A stretch of 9,829 bases of DNA, from NCBI GenBank assembly GCA_003167475.1, contig PMTB01000267.1, positions 1 through 9,829 on the forward strand, read 5' to 3'. The notes under the pieces were generated by a model. That model searched no databases, was not told where the DNA came from, and worked only from the letters and a program-made list of their open reading frames with translations. Positions 1 through 7,022 of this stretch are shown one piece after another. Source of the stretch: a candidate division FCPU426 bacterium (GTDB taxonomy: Bacteria; Oederibacteriota; PGYV01; Palsa-1178). Each line of letters opens with the position of its first letter. Positions within the stretch are counted from its first letter, which is position 1. Both the position numbers and the translations under genes were made by a program.

Positions 1-765
1 GCGGCCTGTTTCCCCGTAAACCGTCACGGTCTGCTCGTATGGGTTCGTGCACCATGAGGTTGAAAAAACCCCCATTGTGCCGTCCTTAAAGTTAATTACA
101 GCTTCGACCGAGTCTTCAAGCTTATATTGTTTCTTGCACAGGTTTGCCATGGTCGCGGCAACGCTTTTCACGTCCCTGCCCGTGATATACCTGATGAGGT
201 CGAGAATGTGTATACCAACATCGACTGAAACACCGCCGCCGGAAAGCTTTTTGTCAAAAAACCAGGGGGAGTCGTCAGACCAGTTCTCAGGACCGGCGTG
301 GCCGATCTTACCGCGCACGGAAACGAATTTACCGAGCACACCCGAGTCCAGTATTTCCTTAAGCGCCTGATGGGCCGCGTCAAAACGCTGGCTCTGCTCG
401 ACCATCAGCAGCACTTTGTTCTTTTTGGCTGCCGCTATCATGGACTTCATTGCCGGTATGGTTATGGACATGGGTTTTTCAACGAGCACCTTCTTTTTAT
501 TTCCGGCCGCGAATATGGCCATCTCAGCGTGCAAATAATTCGGAGTGCAAACCGAGACCGCGTCGATGCCTGCTTCCTTTATCATTTTTTTATAATCCGT
601 ATAAACCGCCGGTATATTAAACATCCCGGCGAGGCGGTCAGCCTTGTTCTTTTTTATATCGCAAATAGCCACGACCTCGGCTTCAGCCACATCCCTGTAT
701 CCCGGAAGGTGGAGCCTTTCAGCGATTTTACCCGCGCCTATGATGCCTATCCTGACTTTTTTCAT
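1..765 (-). CDS. Gfo/Idh/MocA-family NAD(P)-dependent dehydrogenase, C-terminus beyond window
   Basis: Seen: 255 codons are open from an ATG at 763-765 to the window edge, so the C-terminal part is missing (family members are usually about 330-400 aa). The N-terminus has a Rossmann dinucleotide fold with GAGKIA at residues 10-15. The family signature EKP is at 96-98, with its catalytic-type lysine K97, and GGGVSVDVGIHILD around 176-189 supplies D182 and H186. Family knowledge: these cytoplasmic enzymes oxidise or reduce sugars, inositols or sugar derivatives using NAD(P); the substrate cannot be read from sequence. The ATG is chosen because AAGGAGA lies 6 nt upstream; another in-frame ATG two codons earlier (769-771) sits directly against that site. 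The gene has its own promoter with a LacI-like operator (824-839) and so appears separately regulated from the upstream operon, plausibly for sugar catabolism (inference). Family assignment is secure; substrate is not. Confidence 0.93.
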   Translation of the reverse strand, partial: MKKVRIGIIGAGKIAERLHLPGYRDVAEAEVVAICDIKKNKADRLAGMFNIPAVYTDYKKMIKEAGIDAVSVCTPNYLHAEMAIFAAGNKKKVLVEKPMSITIPAMKSMIAAAKKNKVLLMVEQSQRFDAAHQALKEILDSGVLGKFVSVRGKIGHAGPENWSDDSPWFFDKKLSGGGVSVDVGIHILDLIRYITGRDVKSVAATMANLCKKQYKLEDSVEAVINFKDGTMGVFSTSWCTNPYEQTVTVYGETGR

Positions 766-771
766 GCGCAT

Positions 772-778
772 TCTCCTT
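772..778 (-). promoter_or_regulatory. Ribosome binding site of the Gfo/Idh gene
   Basis: On the minus strand AAGGAGA lies 6 nt before the ATG at 763-765. An alternative in-frame ATG at 769-771 would leave no usable spacing, so this site decides the start. Confidence 0.75.
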
Positions 779-813
779 AAATATATTTAAATTCCATGTT
801 TCGTATGAATGTG

Positions 814-842
814 ATATTAACTTACGAAAACGCTTTTGTCAA
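814..842 (-). promoter_or_regulatory. Sigma70-type promoter of the Gfo/Idh gene
   Basis: On the minus strand a perfect TTGACA (-35, 837-842) is followed after exactly 17 nt by TAATAT (-10, 814-819; 4 of 6 matches to TATAAT). Transcription would start near 807, giving a leader of about 40 nt before the ATG at 765. It occupies the short gap between the radical SAM gene (stop at 859) and the dehydrogenase gene. This is a by-eye prediction. Confidence 0.65.
824..839. promoter_or_regulatory. LacI/PurR-like operator inside the promoter spacer
   Basis: The 16-mer ACGAAAACGCTTTTGT is a near-palindrome with the central CG typical of LacI-family operators. It matches the E. coli PurR consensus ACGCAAACGTTTGCGT at 12 of 16 positions; that similarity indicates the operator class, not PurR itself. 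It fills most of the spacer and touches the -35 box, so a bound repressor would block RNA polymerase. No LacI-family regulator gene lies in the window. LacI-type control of sugar dehydrogenases is common, which supports the reading. Confidence 0.5.
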
Positions 843-858
843 TCTGGAATTTATAACC

Positions 859-2178
859 TTAATTTTTAATTGCCTTAACCTTCTTTTCCCTGAACGCGGT
901 CATTGTCCGCTCAATCCGCTTTTTAAGCTCTTCCTGGTCAAAATCACTCTTAAAGAGGAACTTTACCTCGTTCTCGATTTCCCAGTCCTCGTCTGTTTTG
1001 ACCCCGGTAAGCCTTGAATACAGCGGCGAACCCGGGAGCGGATACGGGACATTGAACGATATCTCGTCCAGCGGCAGAGATAACGCCATTGAGAAGGTCG
1101 ATTCAACGGACTCCTCGCTCTCGCCCGGATAACCCACCATGAAAAACCCGGCGGTCCCAATCCCCGCGGAATTAAACAGCCTCACAGCCGCGGCGCCTTG
1201 CTCTACTGTCGACCTTTTGTTCATAAGTTTGAGCGTTTCGTCGCTGCCGGACTCCAACCCAAAATACGCTTTAACGCATCCGGCCTCTTTCATAAGCAAT
1301 ACCATTTCCGTGTCAAAGGTATCCACCCTGGACAGGCAGGACCATGTCATACCCGTCCCTGCGCCTATCATGGCGCTGCAAAACTCCTTTACAAAGCCCG
1401 GGTCAAGGGTGAAACAATCGTCGCCTATCCACAGCCTGTCATACCCGAGCTTTTTAAGCTCAAGGACTTCCTCTATCACGGAATCCATCCGTCTCCTGCG
1501 GAATTTATCCCCGAAGACAGGCTTGGAACAAAAATCACAGTGAAAAGGACAGCCGCGGGACGTCATGATAGACGCGGGTTTTGCCCCGGTATTTTCCATC
1601 CAGATTTTCTGGTACAGGTCATGCCTGATACCTTCCCTGTCTGGCAACGGAAAGGAATTTATGGCCTGCGCCGCCTGGTGCGCCTCCGGGGTTTGCCTGA
1701 CCAAACCGCCTGAAGAAGTGAATATACCATGATATTTTGAAAAGTCCATTTGAGCTGCAAAATTCTCCCTGTTATACCCGCGCATGTAATCAAGGCAGAA
1801 CCGCGGAAATACAACATCCGCTTCCCCCCTGAATACAGCGTCAAAAGACGCGGCAAAGCGGGTCGGATAAAGGGTTGCCAAAGGGCCTCCCGCTACAAAC
1901 AGCGTATTGGGCAGCTTTTTTTTCAGCGCGTTAAGCATTCTCATGGCATTGCCGCTCATTGTCGCCATGATGTAAATGCCGACAATTGCCGGATCAAGCG
2001 ACACTATCCGCCCTGTCACAGCGTCAAAATCCTCAAAAGTGCAGTCAAACTGACGTGAATCCGCCCCGCATTCTTTCAACTGGCTCGAAAGCGAAGCAAT
2101 ACCAAGAGGGTGAAAAAGTATATGGTCGGGCGCTTTAGTGAGAAAATACGGATAGACAAGCGCTGTTTTAAGGTTCAC
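859..2178 (-). CDS. B12-binding-domain radical SAM protein (BchE-like class), second paralog
   Basis: Seen: 439 aa. Residues 1 to about 135 resemble a cobalamin-binding Rossmann domain (HPLGIASLSSQL at 23-34, VAGGPLATLYP at 95-105, RGEAD at 117-121) but lack the DxHxxG lower-ligand motif, as is common in BchE-type enzymes. The radical SAM core carries CPFHCDFC with the [4Fe-4S] cysteines C210, C214 and C217, and later FGLESGS (306-312) and NVPYPLPGSPLY (376-387). Family knowledge: such enzymes use SAM and often cobalamin for C-methylation, cyclisation or other radical chemistry on lipids, porphyrins or peptides. The start is GTG, with GGAGG 6 nt upstream, and it overlaps the stop of the preceding gene as GTGA, implying translational coupling. 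It is the last gene of the putative five-gene operon and a close paralog of the first one (5345-6751). The actual substrate is unknown. Confidence 0.9.
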   Translation of the reverse strand: MNLKTALVYPYFLTKAPDHILFHPLGIASLSSQLKECGADSRQFDCTFEDFDAVTGRIVSLDPAIVGIYIMATMSGNAMRMLNALKKKLPNTLFVAGGPLATLYPTRFAASFDAVFRGEADVVFPRFCLDYMRGYNRENFAAQMDFSKYHGIFTSSGGLVRQTPEAHQAAQAINSFPLPDREGIRHDLYQKIWMENTGAKPASIMTSRGCPFHCDFCSKPVFGDKFRRRRMDSVIEEVLELKKLGYDRLWIGDDCFTLDPGFVKEFCSAMIGAGTGMTWSCLSRVDTFDTEMVLLMKEAGCVKAYFGLESGSDETLKLMNKRSTVEQGAAAVRLFNSAGIGTAGFFMVGYPGESEESVESTFSMALSLPLDEISFNVPYPLPGSPLYSRLTGVKTDEDWEIENEVKFLFKSDFDQEELKKRIERTMTAFREKKVKAIKN

Positions 2179-2990
2179 TTGATACCTCCAGTTTTAAACT
2201 CGACGGCGTATTTAAACCGCAGTTTTTTTTCAATGCCGCCGTCATTGTCAAAGGAAAATTCAAATCCGGCCCAGCACAGGTCGTGCGCCCTTTCGCTTCC
2301 CCAGAAAACCCTGTATTTAAAATCGCGTGCCGGCGTGAATGAGCTTATCCTGAAACGCGTTTTACGGGCAGTGCTATATAGCTCCGGAAAATCCTTTTTA
2401 CCTTTGAGTTCCTGCCAGCCCGAAGGCGGCCCGATAATCTTTCCGGCAAAGTAACCCGAATCAAAAAGATCCGCCCCAAACTCATTGAGGATAATCACTT
2501 CCGCCTTTTGTTTCGTAAAAAATTTGACGCTGCAGTTTACCGACACTTTTTCCCCTGATACGGCATGCGTAAATACCGCTTCGGCCACGGGAGCCGTGGG
2601 GACAAATACGGCCTTAAGCCCGAGGATCCTCCTTATGAAAGCCACGATGCCCATGTTCAGGAGCGTACCCTGCAGAAGCGGGCTTTTGCGGTAGATCCCG
2701 GATACGAACTCATTGAGCCCGGTTAAAAATACGCTCGGCAGCCCGAAAGCCGACCATAGCAGGCTTTGGTTTACCGTATATCTTTTCTCGTAAAGGCCCG
2801 GACCAATGATCTTCGTGAAACAATCCGATGAAAAATAGGTAAAACCCCGCGACCTTACTGCAATCGCCCCTATCCCCATCCCTTCCCTGGTTATATTCTT
2901 TCCGTCCAGCCTGACCAGCAGGCCACGGGATAAGCCCCGGGATACGCCTTCCCCTTTATAACCGTCGTCGGAATAGAATTTAAACGCCAT
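2175..2990 (-). CDS. Unrecognised 271-aa protein of the radical SAM/glycosyltransferase operon
   Basis: I do not recognise a family. Seen: 271 aa, no signal peptide, no clear catalytic signature. The first ~70 residues are rich in short strands and glycines (DDGYKGEGVSRGLSRGLL at 8-25). A more hydrophobic stretch runs from about 76 to 135 (SLLWSAFGLPSVFLTGL near 76-92) and may be a helical or membrane-contacting segment. The remainder again looks strand-rich with many charged and aromatic residues. The ATG is supported by GGAG 5 nt upstream. The gene starts 11 nt inside the end of the glycosyltransferase gene and its stop overlaps the GTG of the next radical SAM gene, so its product is probably made in step with both. 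A role as substrate-binding or modifying partner of those enzymes is inference only. It is a good candidate for a structure-prediction search. Confidence 0.8.
   Translation of the reverse strand: MAFKFYSDDGYKGEGVSRGLSRGLLVRLDGKNITREGMGIGAIAVRSRGFTYFSSDCFTKIIGPGLYEKRYTVNQSLLWSAFGLPSVFLTGLNEFVSGIYRKSPLLQGTLLNMGIVAFIRRILGLKAVFVPTAPVAEAVFTHAVSGEKVSVNCSVKFFTKQKAEVIILNEFGADLFDSGYFAGKIIGPPSGWQELKGKKDFPELYSTARKTRFRISSFTPARDFKYRVFWGSERAHDLCWAGFEFSFDNDGGIEKKLRFKYAVEFKTGGIK
2185..2189 (-). promoter_or_regulatory. Ribosome binding site supporting a GTG start
   Basis: GGAGG on the minus strand lies 6 nt before the GTG at 2176-2178, inside the 3' end of the preceding coding region. It supports the GTG start of the second radical SAM gene. 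Confidence 0.75.
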
Positions 2991-4485
2991 GAACGCTCCG
3001 TTGTTTTTTCAGAACCCTGTATAAAATAAGGTTCGGCGAGCCAAACCTGTCCGCAACAGCCAGTTCCGCGCTGCAGATAAAACCGTCCTTTAAAAGTTCC
3101 CGGCTGAACCCGGTGATACGGTTATTACCTCCGTAAAACATCAGGAAAGCCTCCTGCCCGGAGCTTATGTCCATACGTTTTATTTTTTCGGCGGTTTCAA
3201 AAGCCTCTTTTACAGGCTCCCATCCGATCCCGTGCCCGGTGCCGCCGAAATAATAATACAGGCAGTATGTGAGGTCCGGGTCCGAATAAATGCGGGCATC
3301 CTTCAATTTGAGCCTTTTAACGTAGTCAGTCACGATATCTATCCCGTCATTTTGCGTCGACATGGCGCCGAAACTTCTTCCTTCCAAGTTGATAATTTTA
3401 TAGCCGTACATGGCCCGCAGGGGGAACACAGCAAGAATTACCGCGCATGCCGCGCAGGCCGCCGCTGTTTTAAACGCAGTGCCTTTGCCAAGCAGGGCGC
3501 TAAAGGCCCCTCCCGCCATGAGCGCCACAAAAGGCGCGAAGGTCAGGATATACCTGTCAAAGACCGGCGTCCTGATAACCGACACCCCGGCAATGACCGC
3601 GGCGAGGTAAAAAGCTATAAGCGCTGTTTTTAAATCCCTTTTCAGGGCAATCGCGAGCGCGACGGAACACAAAACGGCCGCGTTGAGCCACCACATGACG
3701 AATACGGAATTAAAACAATACACCCAGGAAACGGATCTTTTAGCTATATCACCGGCTGTTATGCTGAATATGACCGGCAGGACGTTAAGCCCGAACCATG
3801 TTTCAAAGGCAAATAACGGGCCTTTACCGGCCTTGACAGAGTTGTACATGCCCCATATGAAAGGAACCGTGAATGCGGCGGCAAAACCCGCGGCCGCGAA
3901 CGACAGGGCCCGGAGTGTTTTTGCCAGCCGCAATTCCCTGATAAAAAACAGACAGAGCGCGAAAAAAGGCAGATAAAAAGCTGCGAACTGCTTGGTGCCC
4001 AGGGCAAGCCCGAATAATACCCCGGACCAAAAATAATCGCGCTTTAAAAAAAAACACAAAGCCCCGAGCGACAGGCACACCATCAACGGATCGGTGTAGG
4101 CCGTCGCCGAATAAAGTATGTTAACCGGCGTCAGGCTGAATATCAGGGCGCTGATCAAAGCCGCCCGGGAATCCTTAAAATACAGTTCCCCCGCCTTATG
4201 GACGAGATAGATCGCCACTATACCGGCAGCGAGGTTCGGCAGTTCGGCAAAGACCTCCCTCACGGGGTAAACCAGCCAAACAAGAGCGGACACGAAAAGG
4301 TATATGGGCGGTTTTTCCAGGCCAAAAGCCGGAATAATTCCCGGCCTTAAGCGGTGCGCCATGTCATAAGCCCAGTAGGAATAAAGCGACTCGTCGCAGG
4401 TGAACCTGTGCGCGCCCAAAAGCGACAGCCTTAAAGCCGCGCCCAGCGCGATTATGATAAAAAGCAAAATGGAATCCCTTTTCAA
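2980..4485 (-). CDS. Integral-membrane GT39/ArnT-like (PMT_2) glycosyltransferase
   Basis: Seen: 501 aa with about ten or more hydrophobic membrane segments in residues 1-360 and a soluble C-terminal region of about 140 aa. A GT39/GT83-type acidic motif follows the first helix (CDESLYSYWAYD, 30-41), then EKPPIYLFVSA (57-67), TAYTDPLM (128-135) and PVFDRYILTFAPFVALM (307-323). Family knowledge: GT-C enzymes of this type transfer a sugar from a polyprenyl-phosphate donor to a lipid or protein on the outer face of the inner membrane; D31/E32 sit where the catalytic acid is expected. The start is TTG, with GGGAGA 6 nt upstream and an in-frame stop at 4510-4512, so no ATG start is available nearby. 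It begins 33 nt after the beta-barrel gene and overlaps the next gene by 11 nt. Acceptor and sugar are unknown. Confidence 0.88.
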   Translation of the reverse strand: MKRDSILLFIIIALGAALRLSLLGAHRFTCDESLYSYWAYDMAHRLRPGIIPAFGLEKPPIYLFVSALVWLVYPVREVFAELPNLAAGIVAIYLVHKAGELYFKDSRAALISALIFSLTPVNILYSATAYTDPLMVCLSLGALCFFLKRDYFWSGVLFGLALGTKQFAAFYLPFFALCLFFIRELRLAKTLRALSFAAAGFAAAFTVPFIWGMYNSVKAGKGPLFAFETWFGLNVLPVIFSITAGDIAKRSVSWVYCFNSVFVMWWLNAAVLCSVALAIALKRDLKTALIAFYLAAVIAGVSVIRTPVFDRYILTFAPFVALMAGGAFSALLGKGTAFKTAAACAACAVILAVFPLRAMYGYKIINLEGRSFGAMSTQNDGIDIVTDYVKRLKLKDARIYSDPDLTYCLYYYFGGTGHGIGWEPVKEAFETAEKIKRMDISSGQEAFLMFYGGNNRITGFSRELLKDGFICSAELAVADRFGSPNLILYRVLKKQRSVHGV

Positions 4486-4491
4486 TACCAG

Positions 4492-4497
4492 TCTCCC
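4492..4497 (-). promoter_or_regulatory. Ribosome binding site supporting a TTG start
   Basis: GGGAGA on the minus strand lies 6 nt before TTG at 4483-4485. No ATG or GTG is available between this TTG and the in-frame stop at 4510-4512, so the site decides the glycosyltransferase start. Confidence 0.65.
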
Positions 4498-4518
4498 GTC
4501 AATAAAAGGTCACAGGCC

Positions 4519-5289
4519 TCAAAAAGAAATAAGCCTCATGATGTCAAACCCTATGTACATGTTGTTATTCGTTGTGCCGTGCATCAGGTCCCTGGAGCCG
4601 ATCTCGTCGGAATTGCCGGCCTTTATGACAAACTGATGCCCGTTCGTGTCTATCTTTACACCGAAGCCGTAGCATCCGGTGGTCCTCCCGCCAGCAGGGT
4701 TTATGACCGGGTAATAATCGGCCAAAAGCCTGAAATGCCTTATGGTCTCAACGCTTATCCCAATGCCGAGTCCCGCCTGTTTTTCAAGGGAGTCATATCC
4801 GGCATTTACGCCGACTGCCACCCTGTCATCGAGGAAAGGGATTGATTCAACAGACAACAGGTAAAACAAGTTCTGCTTTACGGGATTAATATCGGCCGGC
4901 ATATCCTGGAAGTTTATGAACTGGATATCCATCTGTGTAATAAAACCAATGTCCGGGGTTTTCAGAACGTAACTTAACCCGGCTATTTTTTCCCTGTGTT
5001 TGGACACATACGCGACATTTGCCTCAATACCCTGCCATATCATGCCGCGAAGGCCGATCTTGACGTTGGACCCGTAATTGAGCACCGCGAAAAAATCGTT
5101 TTTCAGGTCATAAGACGCAGTAGAATCGTGATAGAGGGTCTGCAGGAACTTGTGCCCTATGACCAGGTACATTTCCCCCTGCTCAAGGCCCGACGGAACC
5201 GTGAGATTGAGCATGGGATTCTCGAACTGCTTTGCCGATACCGCCCCAACGCAAAGCATTGCCAATAAAACCAAGACCAGTTTTTTCAT
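4519..5289 (-). CDS. Secreted outer-membrane beta-barrel protein resembling DUF5777
   Basis: Seen: 256 aa. A classical signal peptide (MKK, a hydrophobic core, then AVSA) has a likely cleavage after residue 19. The mature part alternates polar and hydrophobic residues through many short predicted strands (for example FFAVLNYGSNVKIGLRGMIW around 66-85). It ends in phenylalanine (MRLISF), the C-terminal signature of outer-membrane barrels. The MYLVIGHKF opening and the HQFVIKAGNS ... NMYIGFDIMRL ending recall the DUF5777 family (recognition from memory, moderate certainty). Expected location is the outer membrane, with no enzyme motif seen. The ATG follows AAAGGGAGGAAGG, a very strong ribosome site. 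The gene lies 55 nt after the first radical SAM gene and 33 nt before the glycosyltransferase. A role in exporting or anchoring the pathway product is inference. Confidence 0.8.
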   Translation of the reverse strand: MKKLVLVLLAMLCVGAVSAKQFENPMLNLTVPSGLEQGEMYLVIGHKFLQTLYHDSTASYDLKNDFFAVLNYGSNVKIGLRGMIWQGIEANVAYVSKHREKIAGLSYVLKTPDIGFITQMDIQFINFQDMPADINPVKQNLFYLLSVESIPFLDDRVAVGVNAGYDSLEKQAGLGIGISVETIRHFRLLADYYPVINPAGGRTTGCYGFGVKIDTNGHQFVIKAGNSDEIGSRDLMHGTTNNNMYIGFDIMRLISF

Positions 5290-5344
5290 AAAACCTTCCT
5301 CCCTTTGCCGCTGTTTTGAATAGGCGGCGTTTGATATGTTTTCC

Positions 5345-6751
5345 CTACTTCATCAGTTTGAGCGCGGCGTCCGTAGGCCATTCAAAAAGTTTCAGGGCCG
5401 CCTTCCCGAAAATCCCGGGAATTTTTTTCAGCATAAAACTTGCCGAGCCTTTAAGGATCCCGAACTTCATCTTAAACCCGGAAAATTCGGACTTGTATGT
5501 CAGTTTGTGGCCAAAAACGGACCCGTCGGTCTGTTTCCATTGCCCTATCTGCCGGCTTTTCAGCCTTTCATAAAGCCCTGTCCCGGGTATGGGATACGGC
5601 ACCGAAAAAGCCAGGTAATCCAGCGGCAAGGAAAGCGCGTAGCGTATTGTTTCCAGCACCGTGGCGTCGGTCTCGCCCGGATAAAACAGTATGAAAAACG
5701 CCCCTGTCCTGATTCCCGCCGCTTTCGCGGCTTCCACGGCCTCCCTGGCTTTTTGCGTGCTTATCTTTTTATTCATCAGTTTCAGCACCGCGCCGCTGCC
5801 CGACTCTATGCCAAAATACATTTTTTCGCACCCGGCCGCTTTCATGGCCAAAGCCATTTCCGGATCCAGCGAATCCACCCTGCCAAGGCACTCCCAGCTG
5901 AATTTCAGGCCGCGCCTTGTTATTTCCGAACACACTGCCAAAAGCCTGCTTTTTTTCATGGTAAATACATCGTCGCCGAAATGAATATGTTCATATCCGA
6001 TGGCGAGCGCCTGCTCCACTTCGTCGACCACATTTTTTGGCGAGCGTTCCCTGTAGGAGCGGCCAAATACGGCGCTGCTGCAAAAATCGCATTCAAAAGG
6101 GCAACCTCGCATGCTCATTAACGAAGTAATGGAATACCCGTATTTCTTTTTTCCGAAAACCATGTAATCCGCATTCGGGAGCAGTTCCCTTGCCGGGAAC
6201 GCAAGCGCGTCGAGATTTTGCTCAGGTTCCCGCTTACCCGAAAATCGCGCTTCTTTGTCCGGGCCGCCGGGCATTGCAACGCCTGGCACGGTAATAAGGC
6301 TGATATTTTTTTCAAAAGCGCGCGCGAGAGCAACCATGGTGCTTTCGCCCTCGCCGCAGACAACTACGTCAAATTCCTTCAGGAACAAGCCCGGGTCCGT
6401 GGTCGGGAGAGGCCCTCCGGCAGCCAATAACCCGGTATAACCCTTAAGCTCCCTGGCAAGCTCAAGGCTGTCGCCGAACATTGTGATCATTGAATAAATG
6501 CCTATGATATCCGCCCCGGCCGACCTCGCCCGTTCCAGCGCTTCTTTCCGGGTCAAAAAAGTGCAGTCAAGGATATCCGCCCTGTACCCGGCCGCCTTCA
6601 AAGCCGAGGCTATATAAGCCACTCCGAGCGGCGGAAAACGGAATATTGACCTGTCGTGTTTGAGTTTAAAAAACGGGTATATGAGCAGCACGGAAATAGG
6701 GGTTTTTGTTGCAGGCACCTGCGCCAATACTCTTTTGCTTTTGTTTTCCAA
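5345..6751 (-). CDS. B12-binding-domain radical SAM protein (BchE-like class), first paralog
   Basis: Seen: 468 aa. After a ~17-residue basic leader, residues 18 to about 150 form a cobalamin-binding-type domain (FPPLGVAYIASALKAAGY 39-56, AAGGPLPTTDP 110-120, CGEGE 132-136) without a DxHxxG motif. The radical SAM core has CPFECDFC with cysteines C217, C221 and C224, then FGIESGS and SVPYPIPGTGLY. A lysine-rich C-terminal tail of about 60 aa follows. The start is TTG: no ATG or GTG lies between it and the upstream in-frame stop (6767-6769), and a weak AAGAGG lies 8 nt upstream, so the exact start is less certain. It heads the five-gene block and shares long near-identical motifs with the last gene (859-2178), indicating paralogs. 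Family knowledge: SAM radical chemistry, often methylation or rearrangement of lipids or porphyrins. Substrate unknown. Confidence 0.9.
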   Translation of the reverse strand: MENKSKRVLAQVPATKTPISVLLIYPFFKLKHDRSIFRFPPLGVAYIASALKAAGYRADILDCTFLTRKEALERARSAGADIIGIYSMITMFGDSLELARELKGYTGLLAAGGPLPTTDPGLFLKEFDVVVCGEGESTMVALARAFEKNISLITVPGVAMPGGPDKEARFSGKREPEQNLDALAFPARELLPNADYMVFGKKKYGYSITSLMSMRGCPFECDFCSSAVFGRSYRERSPKNVVDEVEQALAIGYEHIHFGDDVFTMKKSRLLAVCSEITRRGLKFSWECLGRVDSLDPEMALAMKAAGCEKMYFGIESGSGAVLKLMNKKISTQKAREAVEAAKAAGIRTGAFFILFYPGETDATVLETIRYALSLPLDYLAFSVPYPIPGTGLYERLKSRQIGQWKQTDGSVFGHKLTYKSEFSGFKMKFGILKGSASFMLKKIPGIFGKAALKLFEWPTDAALKLMK

Positions 6752-6759
6752 ATTTGATG

Positions 6760-6765
6760 CCTCTT
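6760..6765 (-). promoter_or_regulatory. Weak ribosome binding site before a TTG start
   Basis: AAGAGG on the minus strand lies 8 nt before TTG at 6749-6751. It is the only recognisable site between the upstream in-frame stop and the conserved domain. Confidence 0.45.
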
Positions 6766-6790
6766 GTCATTTATGATTTATCGCCTTTAT

Positions 6791-6819
6791 AAAATAGCAC
6801 ACAACATACAAATAAGCAA
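6791..6819 (-). promoter_or_regulatory. Possible weak promoter of the five-gene block
   Basis: On the minus strand TTGCTT (6814-6819) and TATTTT (6791-6796) are 17 nt apart and precede the first radical SAM gene by about 40 nt. Matches to consensus are only 3/6 and 4/6, and the area is AT-rich, so this is tentative. The location, just ahead of the first gene of a tightly packed block, is what makes it plausible. Confidence 0.3.
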
Positions 6820-6850
6820 CCCGCGGCGCCTGCGTTCCATGCATTTTTAA

Positions 6851-6866
6851 CGGGCCGGAAGGCCCG
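6851..6866 (-). terminator. GC-rich hairpin between the GH31 gene and the operon
   Basis: CGGGCC and GGCCCG form a perfect 6-bp stem around a 4-nt loop, about 155 nt downstream of the GH31 stop. On the minus strand it is followed by TTAAAAATG, not a run of T, so it is not a canonical intrinsic terminator. It could still end or stabilise the GH31 transcript. Confidence 0.25.
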
Positions 6867-6892
6867 CCGACACCGTGAATAAATACGCGCAA

Positions 6893-6907
6893 TATATACA
6901 GTATATA
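6893..6907. promoter_or_regulatory. 15-bp perfect AT palindrome, possible operator
   Basis: TATATAC-A-GTATATA is a perfect 7+7 inverted repeat around a single base. It lies in the 271-bp intergenic region (6752-7022) upstream of the five-gene block. AT-rich palindromes arise easily by chance, so a regulatory role is only a possibility. Apart from this site, the nearby hairpin and the weak promoter, I see nothing else in the intergenic region. Confidence 0.25.
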
Positions 6908-7022
6908 AGCTGGATTTTCAGGTGTTAAGGCATATCAATAAATACCCGGATCCGCGCCCGCCTGTCAGCCCGGCCTCTACCGCCGCTTTAAGGCAGCTTT
7001 TCAGCCTCTTTAAGCCTTCCGA

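Noticed and set aside
769..771. Upstream in-frame ATG for the Gfo/Idh gene
   Set aside because: It abuts the AAGGAGA site, leaving no proper spacing; the ATG at 763-765 is 6 nt away from that site.
298..780. 160-aa plus-strand open frame
   Set aside because: It is antisense to the Gfo/Idh dehydrogenase, which has its own ribosome site, promoter and family motifs.
766..858. Intrinsic terminator after the last radical SAM gene
   Set aside because: No stem-loop followed by a T-run was found in this gap; only the promoter and operator elements stand out.
5336..6121. 261-aa plus-strand open frame
   Set aside because: It lies antisense inside the first radical SAM gene, whose motifs are unmistakable, and its translation has no recognisable domain and a skewed composition.
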